Shown in pieces: positions 35,634-44,654 of a DNA stretch of 64,000 nucleotides. The DNA lies in assembly GCF_028737195.1 (NCBI RefSeq), contig NZ_JAQZAJ010000010.1:1-64000 (forward strand), given 5' to 3'. Position 1 is the stretch's first letter. Each line of letters begins with the position of its first letter. The DNA is from Pseudovibrio exalbescens (GTDB lineage: Bacteria; Pseudomonadota; Alphaproteobacteria; Rhizobiales; Stappiaceae). The notes beneath the pieces are model-generated. The model saw nothing but the letters and a program-made list of their open reading frames with translations, was not told where the DNA came from and ran no database searches. The translations under genes and the position numbers were made by a program.

Positions 35634-35939
35634 ATGAAAATCATAACCGCAAATCGCCTTTTAGACGGTGAAGTGGTCTGGCTTGGTCCGCAGGACACAT
35701 GGGTGGAGGCGGTGGGCGAGGCCCGCGTTTTTGAGGACACCGAAGAGCTGAAAGCCGTACTCGGTTCCGAAGTGGTTTCTGAAGAACGTCAGGAAGTCGT
35801 GGGCGTTTACGAGATCGACGTGGAGCCAAAGGACGGCAGCATTGTCCCAACCAAACTAAGAGAAGCCATTCGCGCGTTAGGCCCCACAACGCACCCTGCA
35901 TTTGGCAAACAGGCAAGGGCAGGCGGCCGAGCCGCGTAA
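35634..35939 (+). CDS. DUF2849 domain protein
   Basis: This 101-residue protein (KIITANRLLDGEVVWLGPQ, then WVEAVGEARVFEDTEEL) of the DUF2849 family is found almost only between cysG and cysI in alphaproteobacteria. GAGGAG lies eight bases before ATG 35634. Its function is unknown; the constant position suggests a role in sirohaem insertion or electron supply to the sulfite reductase. It has no membrane segments or cysteines, and the C-terminus is basic. Confidence 0.8.
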   Translation: MKIITANRLLDGEVVWLGPQDTWVEAVGEARVFEDTEELKAVLGSEVVSEERQEVVGVYEIDVEPKDGSIVPTKLREAIRALGPTTHPAFGKQARAGGRAA

Positions 35940-35951
35940 GGAGCACCAAGA

Positions 35952-37610
35952 ATGTACCGTTACGACGAGTTTGATCAGGAATTTGTGAATGAGCGTGTGG
36001 CCCAGTTCAAGGATCAGGTGCGCCGCCGTCTTTCCGGCGACCTGACCGAGGAACAGTTCAAGCCGCTGCGTCTCATGAACGGCCTCTATCTGCAGCTCCA
36101 CGCTTACATGCTCAGGGTGGCCATTCCTTATGGCACTTTGAACTCAAAGCAGATGCGCAAGCTGGCCCATGTGGCGCGCACCTACGACCGTGGCTATGGT
36201 CACTTCACGACGCGTCAAAACATCCAGTTCAACTGGCCCACTCTGTCTGACACGCCAAAAATCCTGGAGGAACTGGCCGAGGTGCAAATGCACGCCATCC
36301 AGACCTCCGGCAACTGCATCAGAAACGTGACCTCTGATCAATTCGCAGGTGCGGCGGATGATGAGTTCGCTGACCCGCGCGTTTATGCAGAAATCCTGCG
36401 CCAGTGGTCTTCGTTGCACCCGGAGTTCCTGTTCCTGCCGCGCAAGTTCAAGATCGCGATCACCGGTGCACCACAGGACCGCGCCGCCGTTCAGGTTCAC
36501 GACATTGGCCTTCAGCTGACACAAAATGAGCAGGGCGAAGTCGGCTTCGTTGTGTTTGTGGGTGGCGGTCTTGGGCGCACGCCGATGGTAGGCCGCAAGG
36601 TGCGTGACTTTGTGCCGGAGAAGGACCTTCTGTCTTACTGCGAGGCAATCCTGCGCGTTTACAACCGCTATGGTCGGCGCGACAACAAGTACAAAGCGCG
36701 CATCAAGATCCTGATGCATGAAACCGGTCTGGACGACTTGAAGCAGGAAATCGAAACCGAGTTCGAAGCCGTGAAGCACACCTTCCTCGATCTGCCGAGG
36801 GAAGAGGTTGACCGCATCAACGCATATTTTGCCCCGCCTGAGTTTGCGGCTCTGCCTGCGGTCAGCGACGTGTTTGAGGCTGAAAAGGCGACAAACCCCG
36901 CCTTCGCGAACTTCGCCAAGCGAAATTTGAACGGGCACCGGGCACCGGGCTATACCAGCGTGACGATTTCGCTGAAGCCAATCGGTGGCGCCCCAGGTGA
37001 CGCAACCGACGAGCAGATGGAAGTGGTGGCGGATCTGGCCGAGCGCTTCGGTTCAGATGAAATCCGCGTCTCTCACGAGCAAAACCTTGTGCTGCCGCAT
37101 GTAAAGCTGGACGATCTGCCCACAGTCTTCAAGATTCTGCAGGCCAACGGGTTGGGCACGGCAAACGCTGGGCTTGTTACCGATATGATTGCCTGCCCGG
37201 GCATGGATTATTGTGCGCTGGCCAATGCCCGTTCCATTCCGATCGCTCAGGAGATTTCAGAGCGGTTCGAAGACATCAAGCGCCAGCAAGACATTGGTGA
37301 TTTGAAGATCAAAATCTCGGGCTGCATCAATGCCTGTGGCCACCACCACGTTGGGCACATCGGGATTTTGGGGGTGGACCGGAAGGGTGAAGAACTCTAC
37401 CAGATCACACTGGGCGGCTCAGCAGATGAAAACACATCCATCGGCAAGATCATTGGTCGCGGTTTCCCCGCTGACGAGATCGCAGATGCCGTGGAGAAGG
37501 TCGTGGAAGCTTACCTTCAGCACCGGGAAAGTGCTGAAGAGCCGTTCATCGAAACCTATCGCAGACTGGGGGACGCTCCCTTCAAGGAGGCACTTTATGG
37601 CACAGCCTAA
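35952..37610 (+). CDS. cysI: Sirohaem-dependent sulfite reductase, haemoprotein CysI
   Basis: This 552-residue enzyme has two ferredoxin-like halves. Cys415, Cys421, Cys458 and Cys462 (ACPGMDYC and GCINAC) form the CX5C-X36-CX3C pattern binding the 4Fe-4S/sirohaem centre. Early regions include TTRQNIQFNWP, also seen in nitrite reductases. The genomic setting (cysG, cysH) favours sulfite to sulfide reduction over nitrite. No CysJ flavoprotein is adjacent, so electrons probably come from ferredoxin or another reductase. The 3' end overlaps cysH by 14 bp. Confidence 0.9.
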   Translation: MYRYDEFDQEFVNERVAQFKDQVRRRLSGDLTEEQFKPLRLMNGLYLQLHAYMLRVAIPYGTLNSKQMRKLAHVARTYDRGYGHFTTRQNIQFNWPTLSDTPKILEELAEVQMHAIQTSGNCIRNVTSDQFAGAADDEFADPRVYAEILRQWSSLHPEFLFLPRKFKIAITGAPQDRAAVQVHDIGLQLTQNEQGEVGFVVFVGGGLGRTPMVGRKVRDFVPEKDLLSYCEAILRVYNRYGRRDNKYKARIKILMHETGLDDLKQEIETEFEAVKHTFLDLPREEVDRINAYFAPPEFAALPAVSDVFEAEKATNPAFANFAKRNLNGHRAPGYTSVTISLKPIGGAPGDATDEQMEVVADLAERFGSDEIRVSHEQNLVLPHVKLDDLPTVFKILQANGLGTANAGLVTDMIACPGMDYCALANARSIPIAQEISERFEDIKRQQDIGDLKIKISGCINACGHHHVGHIGILGVDRKGEELYQITLGGSADENTSIGKIIGRGFPADEIADAVEKVVEAYLQHRESAEEPFIETYRRLGDAPFKEALYGTA

Positions 37611-38355
37611 TGTTGCCGAGGCTCACAGCAAGGAAGAAGTGCTCGCTGTTGAGGCCGCAAGCTACGATCGTCGGTTCGGGGGGCGTGGGGCCAAGGAGAT
37701 ATTGCGTATCGCGATCAACGACCTGTTCAAGGGACAGATTACGTTGGTGTCCAGCTTCGGCGCGGATTCCTCTGTGCTCTTGCACCTCGTCTCTGAGATT
37801 GATCGCGATATCCCGGTCGTATTTGTCGACACAGGCAAGCTGTTTGGCGAAACGAAGCGCTACCGCGACGAGCTGATCGAGAAGCTCGGCCTGCGCAACG
37901 TGGTTTCTGTCAAACCGGCCCCGGAAGATCTGGCGGTCTATGATCCCAAGGGCAACCTCTGGCTCAGTGACAACGATCAGTGCTGCCACATCCGCAAGGT
38001 TCTGCCGCTGAAGCGTGCGTTGAGTGACTTTGATGCCTGGATATCCGGGCGCAAGCGTCACCAGTCGGCAACCCGCTCCAGCCTGCCCTTTTTTGAGGTG
38101 GATGAAGGACGCATCAAGGTCAATCCACTGGCGGATTGGACCGCGACCGAGATCCTGCAATATGCCAAGGACCACGACTTGCCACCGCATCCACTGGTTG
38201 CAGAAGGGTATCCATCCATCGGCTGCATGCCGTGCACCGATAAGGTCGCGCCGGGTGAAGATCCGCGCTCTGGCCGTTGGCGTGGCATGAACAAGATCGA
38301 GTGTGGCATCCACTTGCCATCACATGGCCAACAGGTTGATGGCAGCGGAATTTGA
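37597..38355 (+). CDS. cysH: Phosphoadenylyl/adenylyl-sulfate reductase CysH (APS type)
   Basis: This 252-residue enzyme has the PP-loop SSFGADSSVLLHLV and four extra cysteines that bind a 4Fe-4S cluster: Cys129-Cys130 (DQCCHIRK) and Cys210/Cys213 (GCMPC). The catalytic Cys236 lies in ECGIH. The two pairs mark the bacterial assimilatory APS reductase rather than enterobacterial PAPS reductase. It reduces adenylylsulfate to sulfite with thioredoxin, feeding CysI. ATG 37597 overlaps cysI and has AAGGAGG upstream. Confidence 0.92.
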   Translation: MAQPNVAEAHSKEEVLAVEAASYDRRFGGRGAKEILRIAINDLFKGQITLVSSFGADSSVLLHLVSEIDRDIPVVFVDTGKLFGETKRYRDELIEKLGLRNVVSVKPAPEDLAVYDPKGNLWLSDNDQCCHIRKVLPLKRALSDFDAWISGRKRHQSATRSSLPFFEVDEGRIKVNPLADWTATEILQYAKDHDLPPHPLVAEGYPSIGCMPCTDKVAPGEDPRSGRWRGMNKIECGIHLPSHGQQVDGSGI

Positions 38356-38362
38356 GGGTGAC

Positions 38363-38878
38363 ATGGCTGTAGACGTCTATAAGAACGGAACGATCCAAGA
38401 AGATCACTGGGAATATCTGCTGGACGAAGATCCTGTGCCAGAACACGGTCAGTGGATCGTGCCACTGGAGCGTTTCCTTGAAGATGCTGATGCCTTTAAG
38501 TCGGATGGCCTGCGCCTCGGCGTCGTGATCCGTGCAGGAGAGGATGTCAATCGCCTGGCGGGCCTGCTTGACAGGCTTGAGTTGGTGGCAGTTGAGTTTC
38601 CCTCTTTTGCAGATGGACGTGGCTTTTCAGCTGCACGCCTTCTGGCTGAACGCTATGAGTTCTCAGGTGAAATTCGCGCCGTCGGTCCGTTCATTCTGGA
38701 CCAGATCGGTTTCATGCAGCGTTGTGGCATCAACGCCTTCGCGCTGGATAATCCGAAGCTGCGAAAGGACTTGGAGGCAGGCAACCTGAACACCGTGGAC
38801 GTGTTTACACAACCTGTTGGGACCCGGCAGGAAGCCCCGGCAGGCACCCGTCCATGGATCCGCCGCATCGCGACCTAG
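38363..38878 (+). CDS. DUF934 protein of the sulfite reduction operon
   Basis: This 171-residue DUF934 family protein has VPLERFLEDADAFKSDGLRLGVVI, DRLELVAVEFPSFADGRGFSAARLL and GFMQRCGINAFALDN. It always accompanies cysI/cysH in alpha- and betaproteobacteria and has been regarded as a possible electron-transfer or assembly factor; its mechanism is unknown. ATG 38363 is preceded by GAGGG and starts seven bases after the cysH stop. Last gene of the operon; a terminator follows. Confidence 0.85.
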   Translation: MAVDVYKNGTIQEDHWEYLLDEDPVPEHGQWIVPLERFLEDADAFKSDGLRLGVVIRAGEDVNRLAGLLDRLELVAVEFPSFADGRGFSAARLLAERYEFSGEIRAVGPFILDQIGFMQRCGINAFALDNPKLRKDLEAGNLNTVDVFTQPVGTRQEAPAGTRPWIRRIAT

Positions 38879-38899
38879 CTAAAACACCCCTCGATTTTA

Positions 38900-38933
38900 A
38901 AAGCCCTTGCCCGCAAACCGCGGCAAGGGCTTT
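38900..38933. terminator. Terminator of the cys operon
   Basis: Inverted repeat AAAGCCCTTGCC / GGCAAGGGCTTT (12 bp), loop of about ten bases, with a short T-run. The flanking A/T symmetry suggests it works in both directions. Confidence 0.85.
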
Positions 38934-39017
38934 GCTGTTCGTTGCCCTTCTTGAAAGCTTCCTCTAAGGTTAATCACATATCTTTGAGTTTTCGCGGCAA
39001 TTGGGGAGGGTGCTGTG

Positions 39018-40493
39018 ATGGCCTTCAAGACACTCGACACCAACGAGCAATTGGCAGCCTGCAAGGCACTGATCAATGGGGCAGCCTGTGATGGCTCATC
39101 CGGCGAGATGTTGGAGGTTGTCTGTCCGTCCGATGGCAAGCCCTTTGCAACCATTCCGCGTTGCACCGGGGCTGATGTGGGCCGCGCCGTAACGGCTGCC
39201 CGGCAGGCCTATGAGGTGGAGATTTGGGCCAAGCTTACTGCCGCAGAACGCGGTCGCATGTTGCTTGGCCTGTCCAAGCTGATTGCCGAAAACCAAGACA
39301 ACCTTGCTGCAATTGAATCCCGCGACACCGGAAAGCCGCTCACGCAAGGGCGGGCTGATGTGGCTGCCGCCATTCGCTATTTCGAGTTTTACGGCGGGGC
39401 AGCTGACAAGATCAGCGGCGAAACCTTGCCGGTGGCGGATGGGTTCCTCGCCATGACGCTGCGAGAGCCCCACGGTGTGGTCGGTGCCGTCATTCCATGG
39501 AACTACCCCATCCAAATTTTTTCCCGTGTGGCCGGGGCCGCCTTGGCCATGGGAAACGCACTGGTCATCAAACCTGCTGAGCATGCGTGCCTTTCAGTGC
39601 TTAGGGTGGCTGAGTTGGCCCATGAAGCTGGGCTACCGAAAGGCATTTTAAACGTTGTTACCGGGTTTGGAGACGAAGTCGGCGCGGCTCTTGCGCACCA
39701 TCCGGGCATCGATTTCATCACCTTCACAGGCTCACCGCAGGTCGGTACCACCATTCAGGCTGCTGCCGCACGCAATCATATTGGCTGCACGCTGGAGCTG
39801 GGCGGCAAGTCACCGCAGATCCTGTTTGAAGATGCTGATCTGGACAAGGCGTTGCCAACGGTGCGCAACGCCATCATTCAGAACGGTGGGCAGACCTGCT
39901 CCGCTGGCAGCCGGGTTCTGGTGCAAGAGACCATCTACGAAGAAGTCGTGGAGCGTTTGCGCAACAAGTTCCGCGCATTGGTGGCAGGGCCCCATGATCA
40001 GGATCTGGACATCGGTCCTTTGATCAACGCGGCGCAAGCCCGCCGGGTCGCAGCGTTCTGCGAGCGCGCCAAGAATGAGCGCATCCCTCTGATTGCCGAG
40101 GGGACGATTGCGCCGGATACGCCGGAGGCCGGGTTCTACACCACGCCCAAGCTGTTTGGTCCCGTGCCCACGACCAGCGCACTGGCGCAGGAAGAAATCT
40201 TTGGGCCCGTTCTGGCCGTGATCCCATTCAAGGACGATGAAGAGGCCATTCGTATCGCCAATGACACGCCCTATGGTCTTGTGGCTGGCGTTTGGACACG
40301 AGATGGTGCTCGGGCCATCAGGGTCGCCCGCCGCGTGCGCTCTGGTCAGGTCTTCATCAATGCCTATGGCGCAGGTGGCGGGGTGGAGCTGCCGTTCGGG
40401 GGCGTCAAGAAATCGGGTCATGGCCGCGAGAAGGGTTTTGAGGCGCTGCGGGAGTTTTCAGTGCTCAAAACCGTGATCATCAATCACGGCTGA
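39018..40493 (+). CDS. NAD(P)-dependent aldehyde dehydrogenase (betaine-aldehyde type)
   Basis: This 491-residue ALDH-fold enzyme has LELGGKSP with general base Glu260 and GGQTCSAGSR with nucleophile Cys294, 34 residues apart as usual, plus EEIFGPVLAVIPF. The sequence resembles betaine-aldehyde and gamma-aminobutyraldehyde dehydrogenases. AGGG seven bases upstream supports ATG 39018 over GTG 39015. It is followed 19 bp later by a short-chain dehydrogenase, so both probably oxidise successive intermediates of an alcohol or amine catabolic pathway. The real substrate is open. Confidence 0.87.
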   Translation: MAFKTLDTNEQLAACKALINGAACDGSSGEMLEVVCPSDGKPFATIPRCTGADVGRAVTAARQAYEVEIWAKLTAAERGRMLLGLSKLIAENQDNLAAIESRDTGKPLTQGRADVAAAIRYFEFYGGAADKISGETLPVADGFLAMTLREPHGVVGAVIPWNYPIQIFSRVAGAALAMGNALVIKPAEHACLSVLRVAELAHEAGLPKGILNVVTGFGDEVGAALAHHPGIDFITFTGSPQVGTTIQAAAARNHIGCTLELGGKSPQILFEDADLDKALPTVRNAIIQNGGQTCSAGSRVLVQETIYEEVVERLRNKFRALVAGPHDQDLDIGPLINAAQARRVAAFCERAKNERIPLIAEGTIAPDTPEAGFYTTPKLFGPVPTTSALAQEEIFGPVLAVIPFKDDEEAIRIANDTPYGLVAGVWTRDGARAIRVARRVRSGQVFINAYGAGGGVELPFGGVKKSGHGREKGFEALREFSVLKTVIINHG

Positions 40494-40512
40494 TTATAAA
40501 ACGGGAGGAAGC

Positions 40513-41265
40513 ATGTCAGGCAGACTGGCGGGAAAGTGCGCGGTCGTCACCGGCGCTGGATCCGGTTTTGGTGAGGGCATAGCAAAGCGATTTGCCGAAG
40601 AGGGCGCAACCGTCATCATCGCGGATTTAAACACAGAAGCCGCGCAACGTGTGGCCGGAGAGATTGGCAAGGACGCTGTTGCGGTAACCGCAGACGTCAC
40701 CTTGGCAACCGATGTTGAGGCCATGCTCAATGCTGCTGTCTCCGCGGCAGGCAAGCTGGACATCCTTGTAAACAACGCAGGCTATACTCATCGCAATGGA
40801 TCACTTCTGGATGTGGATGAGGAGACTTTTGACCGCATCTTTGCGGTCAACGCCAAGGCCATCTATCTGGCGGCACTCAAGGCGGTGCCGCTGATGGAAA
40901 AAAATGGTGGCGGCAGCATCATCACCACAGCCTCCACTGCAGGCCTGCGCCCGCGTCCCGGCCTCACCTGGTACAACGCTTCCAAAGGATGGGCCATCAC
41001 CGCCACGAAGTCCATGGCGGTAGAGCTTGCGCCAAAGAACATCCGCGTCAATGCGCTGTGTCCGGTAGCCGGTCAAACCGGCATGCTTGGCCTGTTCATG
41101 GGAGAGGACACGCCGGAGAAGCGGGAGCAGTTCAAGGCCTCGATACCGCTTGGTCGCTTGTCTACGCCCCTCGACATCGCCAATGCGGCATTGTGGCTGG
41201 CCTCTGATGAAGCCGAGTTCATTACTGGGGTGGCGCTGGAAGTCGACGGAGGTCGCTGCGTCTAG
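40513..41265 (+). CDS. Short-chain dehydrogenase/reductase
   Basis: This 250-residue classical SDR has the cofactor motif VTGAGSGFGEGIAKRF, NNAGYTHRNGSL, the catalytic Ser in ITTASTAGL, and Tyr154-x3-Lys158 (YNASK). Asp at IIADLNTEAA (after strand 2) points to NAD(H). Co-directional with the aldehyde dehydrogenase at 39018 and close behind it, likely in one transcript. Confidence 0.87.
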   Translation: MSGRLAGKCAVVTGAGSGFGEGIAKRFAEEGATVIIADLNTEAAQRVAGEIGKDAVAVTADVTLATDVEAMLNAAVSAAGKLDILVNNAGYTHRNGSLLDVDEETFDRIFAVNAKAIYLAALKAVPLMEKNGGGSIITTASTAGLRPRPGLTWYNASKGWAITATKSMAVELAPKNIRVNALCPVAGQTGMLGLFMGEDTPEKREQFKASIPLGRLSTPLDIANAALWLASDEAEFITGVALEVDGGRCV

Positions 41266-41272
41266 AACAGCA

Positions 41273-42535
41273 TTAGGCCGCGATAATGCGATTGCGGCCT
41301 GACTCTTTGGCCTCATAAAGACACCGATCCGCCGACCGCAATGCCTCAGATAAGGTCGCATCATTGCCCGAAGACAATCCAACGCTGATGGTGGAATTGA
41401 ACAGCTGGTCATCATGCCCCGGCAGCGTGATCGGCATGGACGTTCTCAGCTCTGACAAAAACGCCCGGCAACTCGTTTCATCAAGTTCCGGAAAGGCCAC
41501 GCAAAACTCATCCCCGCCAATGCGCACAGCAACAGCGCCTTTAGGCAGGAAGTCGCGAATACGGTCGGCAATGGCAATGATCAGCTGGTCGCCGGTTTCG
41601 TGGCCAAAGCGGTCGTTGATCTGCTTGAACTTGTCGATGTCAATCATCGCATAGCGAATGCTCTTGTTGGACTGCGCCAATACTCTGTGTTTTTGCTCAA
41701 TCTGATCATGCAGATACCTGCGGTTGAACAGCCCTGTCATCGGGTCCTTGTTGGCCAGCTCGGTCAGCTCCTTGATGCGTTCAAGGCTTTCAAGGTTCTG
41801 TGAGATCCGCAGGATCAGCTCTTCCGGCGTGCAGCTTTTTGCGACGAAGTCGCTGGCACCGCTTTTCAGGAACTTCGCCGTCAGTTCGGCACTCGGGGTT
41901 GCCGAAATGCCCACAATGGCAAGATCGTGGAAATGGCGGAACTGGCGCACCTTTTTCAGCGTTTCAAACCCACTGATGTCGGGCAGGCCATGGTCCAGAA
42001 TGAGCAACTGGATCTGCGGATTCTGACGGAGAACCTCAATCCCCTCCAGCCCGCAACAGGCGGTATGTACCTGAAGGCAATAGCGTTCCAAGCGCTCTTT
42101 GAGTATTGCCCGCTGGGTATGAGCGTCTTCAACAATAAGCACATGGGTGCGTTGGTTTTTTTCGATGCGCCGCACCAGATCCGCAAGATAGCTCAAGCTC
42201 GCTGGCGAGTCCTTTACCACGTAGTCGACAATGCCTTTGCTCAAGATGGAGCTTCGGGTCTTTTCGTCAAAACGAGCTGAAAACACAATCGTTGGAAGGC
42301 CTGCGCCAACAGCCAGATCAACAACTTCGCCATCCTGAGCATCTGGCAATGTCAAATCAACCAGAGCAAGAAAAGGATGGTAGTTTGGATCTTCGATTTT
42401 TTCTCTGGCCTCTGCATATGTGCGGGCAATCGTCACTTCAAATGAACCGGCTTTGCTTAGTTCACTTTGAATGATACGCGCAAAGAAGTTGGCATCTTCA
42501 ACTAGCAATACCTGCTTCATCTGCGTCGTCTTCAT
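41273..42535 (-). CDS. PleD-like response regulator diguanylate cyclase (REC-REC-GGDEF)
   Basis: This protein of about 420 residues has two receivers (first VLLVEDANFFARII with LVDLTLPDAQDGE; second VLIVEDAHTQRAIL with LILDHGLPDISGFE) and a GGDEF domain with KDPMTGLFNRRYL and intact RIGGDEF. The domain order is that of Caulobacter PleD, which makes cyclic-di-GMP at the cell pole when phosphorylated. ATG 42535 has AGG upstream. It converges on the SDR gene (7 bp apart) and sits 20 kb from the DSF locus; a direct link is not implied. Confidence 0.85.
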   Translation of the reverse strand: MKTTQMKQVLLVEDANFFARIIQSELSKAGSFEVTIARTYAEAREKIEDPNYHPFLALVDLTLPDAQDGEVVDLAVGAGLPTIVFSARFDEKTRSSILSKGIVDYVVKDSPASLSYLADLVRRIEKNQRTHVLIVEDAHTQRAILKERLERYCLQVHTACCGLEGIEVLRQNPQIQLLILDHGLPDISGFETLKKVRQFRHFHDLAIVGISATPSAELTAKFLKSGASDFVAKSCTPEELILRISQNLESLERIKELTELANKDPMTGLFNRRYLHDQIEQKHRVLAQSNKSIRYAMIDIDKFKQINDRFGHETGDQLIIAIADRIRDFLPKGAVAVRIGGDEFCVAFPELDETSCRAFLSELRTSMPITLPGHDDQLFNSTISVGLSSGNDATLSEALRSADRCLYEAKESGRNRIIAA

Positions 42536-42732
42536 AGCGACTACCTGACTTTGCATTTCAAGATCAAAGATTTAGAGGAGTTCAAGTGCGCGGCACCACA
42601 ACTTAAGGTAATACAAGTTTTATTAAATAATCCATAAAATTCTTTTCAAATTGCGCAAAAAATTGTCGACGCTATCGGGCTATAGATGAAAAAAAGTAAT
42701 CCTTTTTGATTGGTGGTAGGCTCTAAAAAGAA

Positions 42733-42768
42733 AACCCCTGTGAGTATAATTAAATACTCACAGGGGTT
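42733..42768 (-). terminator. Terminator of the glutamine-synthetase-like gene
   Basis: A perfect 15-bp stem AACCCCTGTGAGTAT / ATACTCACAGGGGTT encloses a 6-base AT loop and is followed on the minus strand by TTTTCTTTTT. It ends the transcript from 44200. Confidence 0.93.
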
Positions 42769-42799
42769 GTATAAAACTAAAGTTCAACGTTTAGAAATA

Positions 42800-44200
42800 T
42801 TAAACGTTCAAAAGCAGGTATTCCCTTTCCCAAGGGCTAATTACTGACATGAAGATCTCATGTTCTTCCAGTTTTATTGCCCTGTAGGTAGAAACGAACT
42901 TTTCGCCGAAGATTTCAATGATGTCTTCGTTGTTCTCAAATGCCGCTACGGCGTCGAGAAGGGATCGCGGCAAGCTGCTAATCTGATTTGAGCTGTCGTC
43001 TGTTTTGGGGTCGCTCGGGTTGATTTGCTTCTTGATGCCCAGATAGCCTGCGGCCATTGTGGCTGCAATGGCGAGATAAGGGTTCGCATCCGATCCCGGC
43101 AACCTGTTCTCAATACGGCGTGCCGCCGGGTTGGAGTTCGGCATGCGCAGACCAACTGTCCGGTTGTCCTGACCCCAGTAAACGTTTGTAGGCGCGGTGC
43201 TGTTGCGCATGAAACGCCGATAGGAGTTCACGTAGGGGGCCATGATGGGCATCAAGGCGGGCAAGAAGGTTTGCAGCCCGCCCACAAAGTGGCGGAAGGT
43301 ATCGGTCATCTCGCCATCAGCGTTGGAGAAGATGTTCTGCCCCGTTTCCTTGTCCTGTATGGACTGGTGAATGTGCATCGCAGAACCTGGCTGAGATGAC
43401 ATCGGCTTTGCCATGAAGGTGGCATACATTTCATGGCGCAGAGCGGCTTCGCGGATTGTGCGTTTGAAGAGAAAAACCTGGTCTGATAGCTCCAGCGGGT
43501 CGCCATGACGCAGATTGATCTCCATCTGCGCCGCCCCTTCCTCGTGGATCAGCGTGTCGATCTCAAGGCCCTGAGCCTCAGAGAGGTCGTAGATGTCGTC
43601 GATGAGCTCGTCAAACTCGTTGAGTGCCGAGATGGAATAGCTTTGTCGCCCAACTTCCGGCCGGCCAGAGCGGCCGATTGGCGGTTCCAAAGGGTAGTCT
43701 GGATCGGTGTTCGGCTTGATCAGATAGAACTCGACCTCCGGCGCAACGACAGCGTCCCAGCCCTCTCTCTCATACATAGAAATTATGTTTTTCAAGAGGT
43801 TGCGGGGGGCAACCACATAGGGGTCGCCATCCTTTGTGGTTGTGTCGTGGATGATCTGCGCTGTTGGGTCAGATTCCCATGGCACCACGGTCAGCGTGCG
43901 ATAGTCCGGGTAGAACGCCAGATCCCCATCCGTTGGATGGTGTTGAAAGCGGTGGTCGTCCTCAGGGTAATCGCCAGAAATGGTCTGCGCGAAAATGGAG
44001 GAAGGCATGGTCAGTGTCGACCCTGCGAAGAACTTTTCAGTGGGCATCATCTTTCCACGGGCAACGCCAGCGATATCGGGCACAATGCACTCGATATCTT
44101 GCACATTACGTTCCCGGAGCCATGCGCGTGCTTCATGCACGTCACAGACGCCACGTTTGAGGGGATCTTCGGAGTCTGGGGTATGAGCCTTCTGGTCCAT
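42800..44200 (-). CDS. Glutamine synthetase family protein, gamma-glutamylputrescine synthetase (PuuA)-like
   Basis: This 466-residue protein of the glutamine-synthetase fold has VVAPEVEFYL and EEGAAQMEINLRHGDPL (metal ligands), GSAMHIHQSI, and NRTVGLRMPNSNPAARRIENRLPGSDANPYLAIAA. The N-terminal segment (IECIVPDIAGVARGKMMPTEKF) and length match the PuuA/GlnT group rather than GlnA; the GlnA adenylylation loop is not evident. It lies beside a polyamine ABC transporter transcribed divergently, which supports gamma-glutamylation of putrescine. Other amines remain possible. Confidence 0.87.
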   Translation of the reverse strand: MDQKAHTPDSEDPLKRGVCDVHEARAWLRERNVQDIECIVPDIAGVARGKMMPTEKFFAGSTLTMPSSIFAQTISGDYPEDDHRFQHHPTDGDLAFYPDYRTLTVVPWESDPTAQIIHDTTTKDGDPYVVAPRNLLKNIISMYEREGWDAVVAPEVEFYLIKPNTDPDYPLEPPIGRSGRPEVGRQSYSISALNEFDELIDDIYDLSEAQGLEIDTLIHEEGAAQMEINLRHGDPLELSDQVFLFKRTIREAALRHEMYATFMAKPMSSQPGSAMHIHQSIQDKETGQNIFSNADGEMTDTFRHFVGGLQTFLPALMPIMAPYVNSYRRFMRNSTAPTNVYWGQDNRTVGLRMPNSNPAARRIENRLPGSDANPYLAIAATMAAGYLGIKKQINPSDPKTDDSSNQISSLPRSLLDAVAAFENNEDIIEIFGEKFVSTYRAIKLEEHEIFMSVISPWEREYLLLNV

Positions 44201-44654
44201 CTTGCTCTCATATGGCTGAGTGTGAGCCTAAGTTAATACTGCAAAGTTTGCGCCGCGCAAACAAAACCCGATGCCCAACGTTGGTAGTCATTGGCGCAGG
44301 GCGCGGAAAACTGCTGTCATTGCCGGGCGGACACTCTCATAAGTAACCGAGCCATGCAATATAATAAATTGAACGCAACCAAGTCCCTATAAATTTGCAT
44401 TGATTGCGTTGATTCTCTGTAAATCCAATGATGTCTGCCGAGCACAATTGAATATAGAAAACTGTCTAACCTTTCACGTCAGTGCTTTCCATCATGGTTG
44501 GCACTCTAACTTGACGGCAAATTGCATTGGCTTTGACGAGAAATTGGTTGCAACTTCAAGATTTTTCATTTTTTACGCAAGTAAAGGTTGACGTCGGCGG
44601 TAATACCTAGAACTCTTGAGCCTCCCTAAAACCAGAAACTGGAGGAAGAACCCA
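44201..44654. other. 454-bp intergenic region between the divergent puuA-like and potF-like genes
   Basis: The stretch is A+T-rich in its middle and holds no supported gene. Both promoters should lie here, but I found no clear palindrome. GGAGG at 44641-44645 is the ribosome binding site for the TTG start at 44655. Confidence 0.45.
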
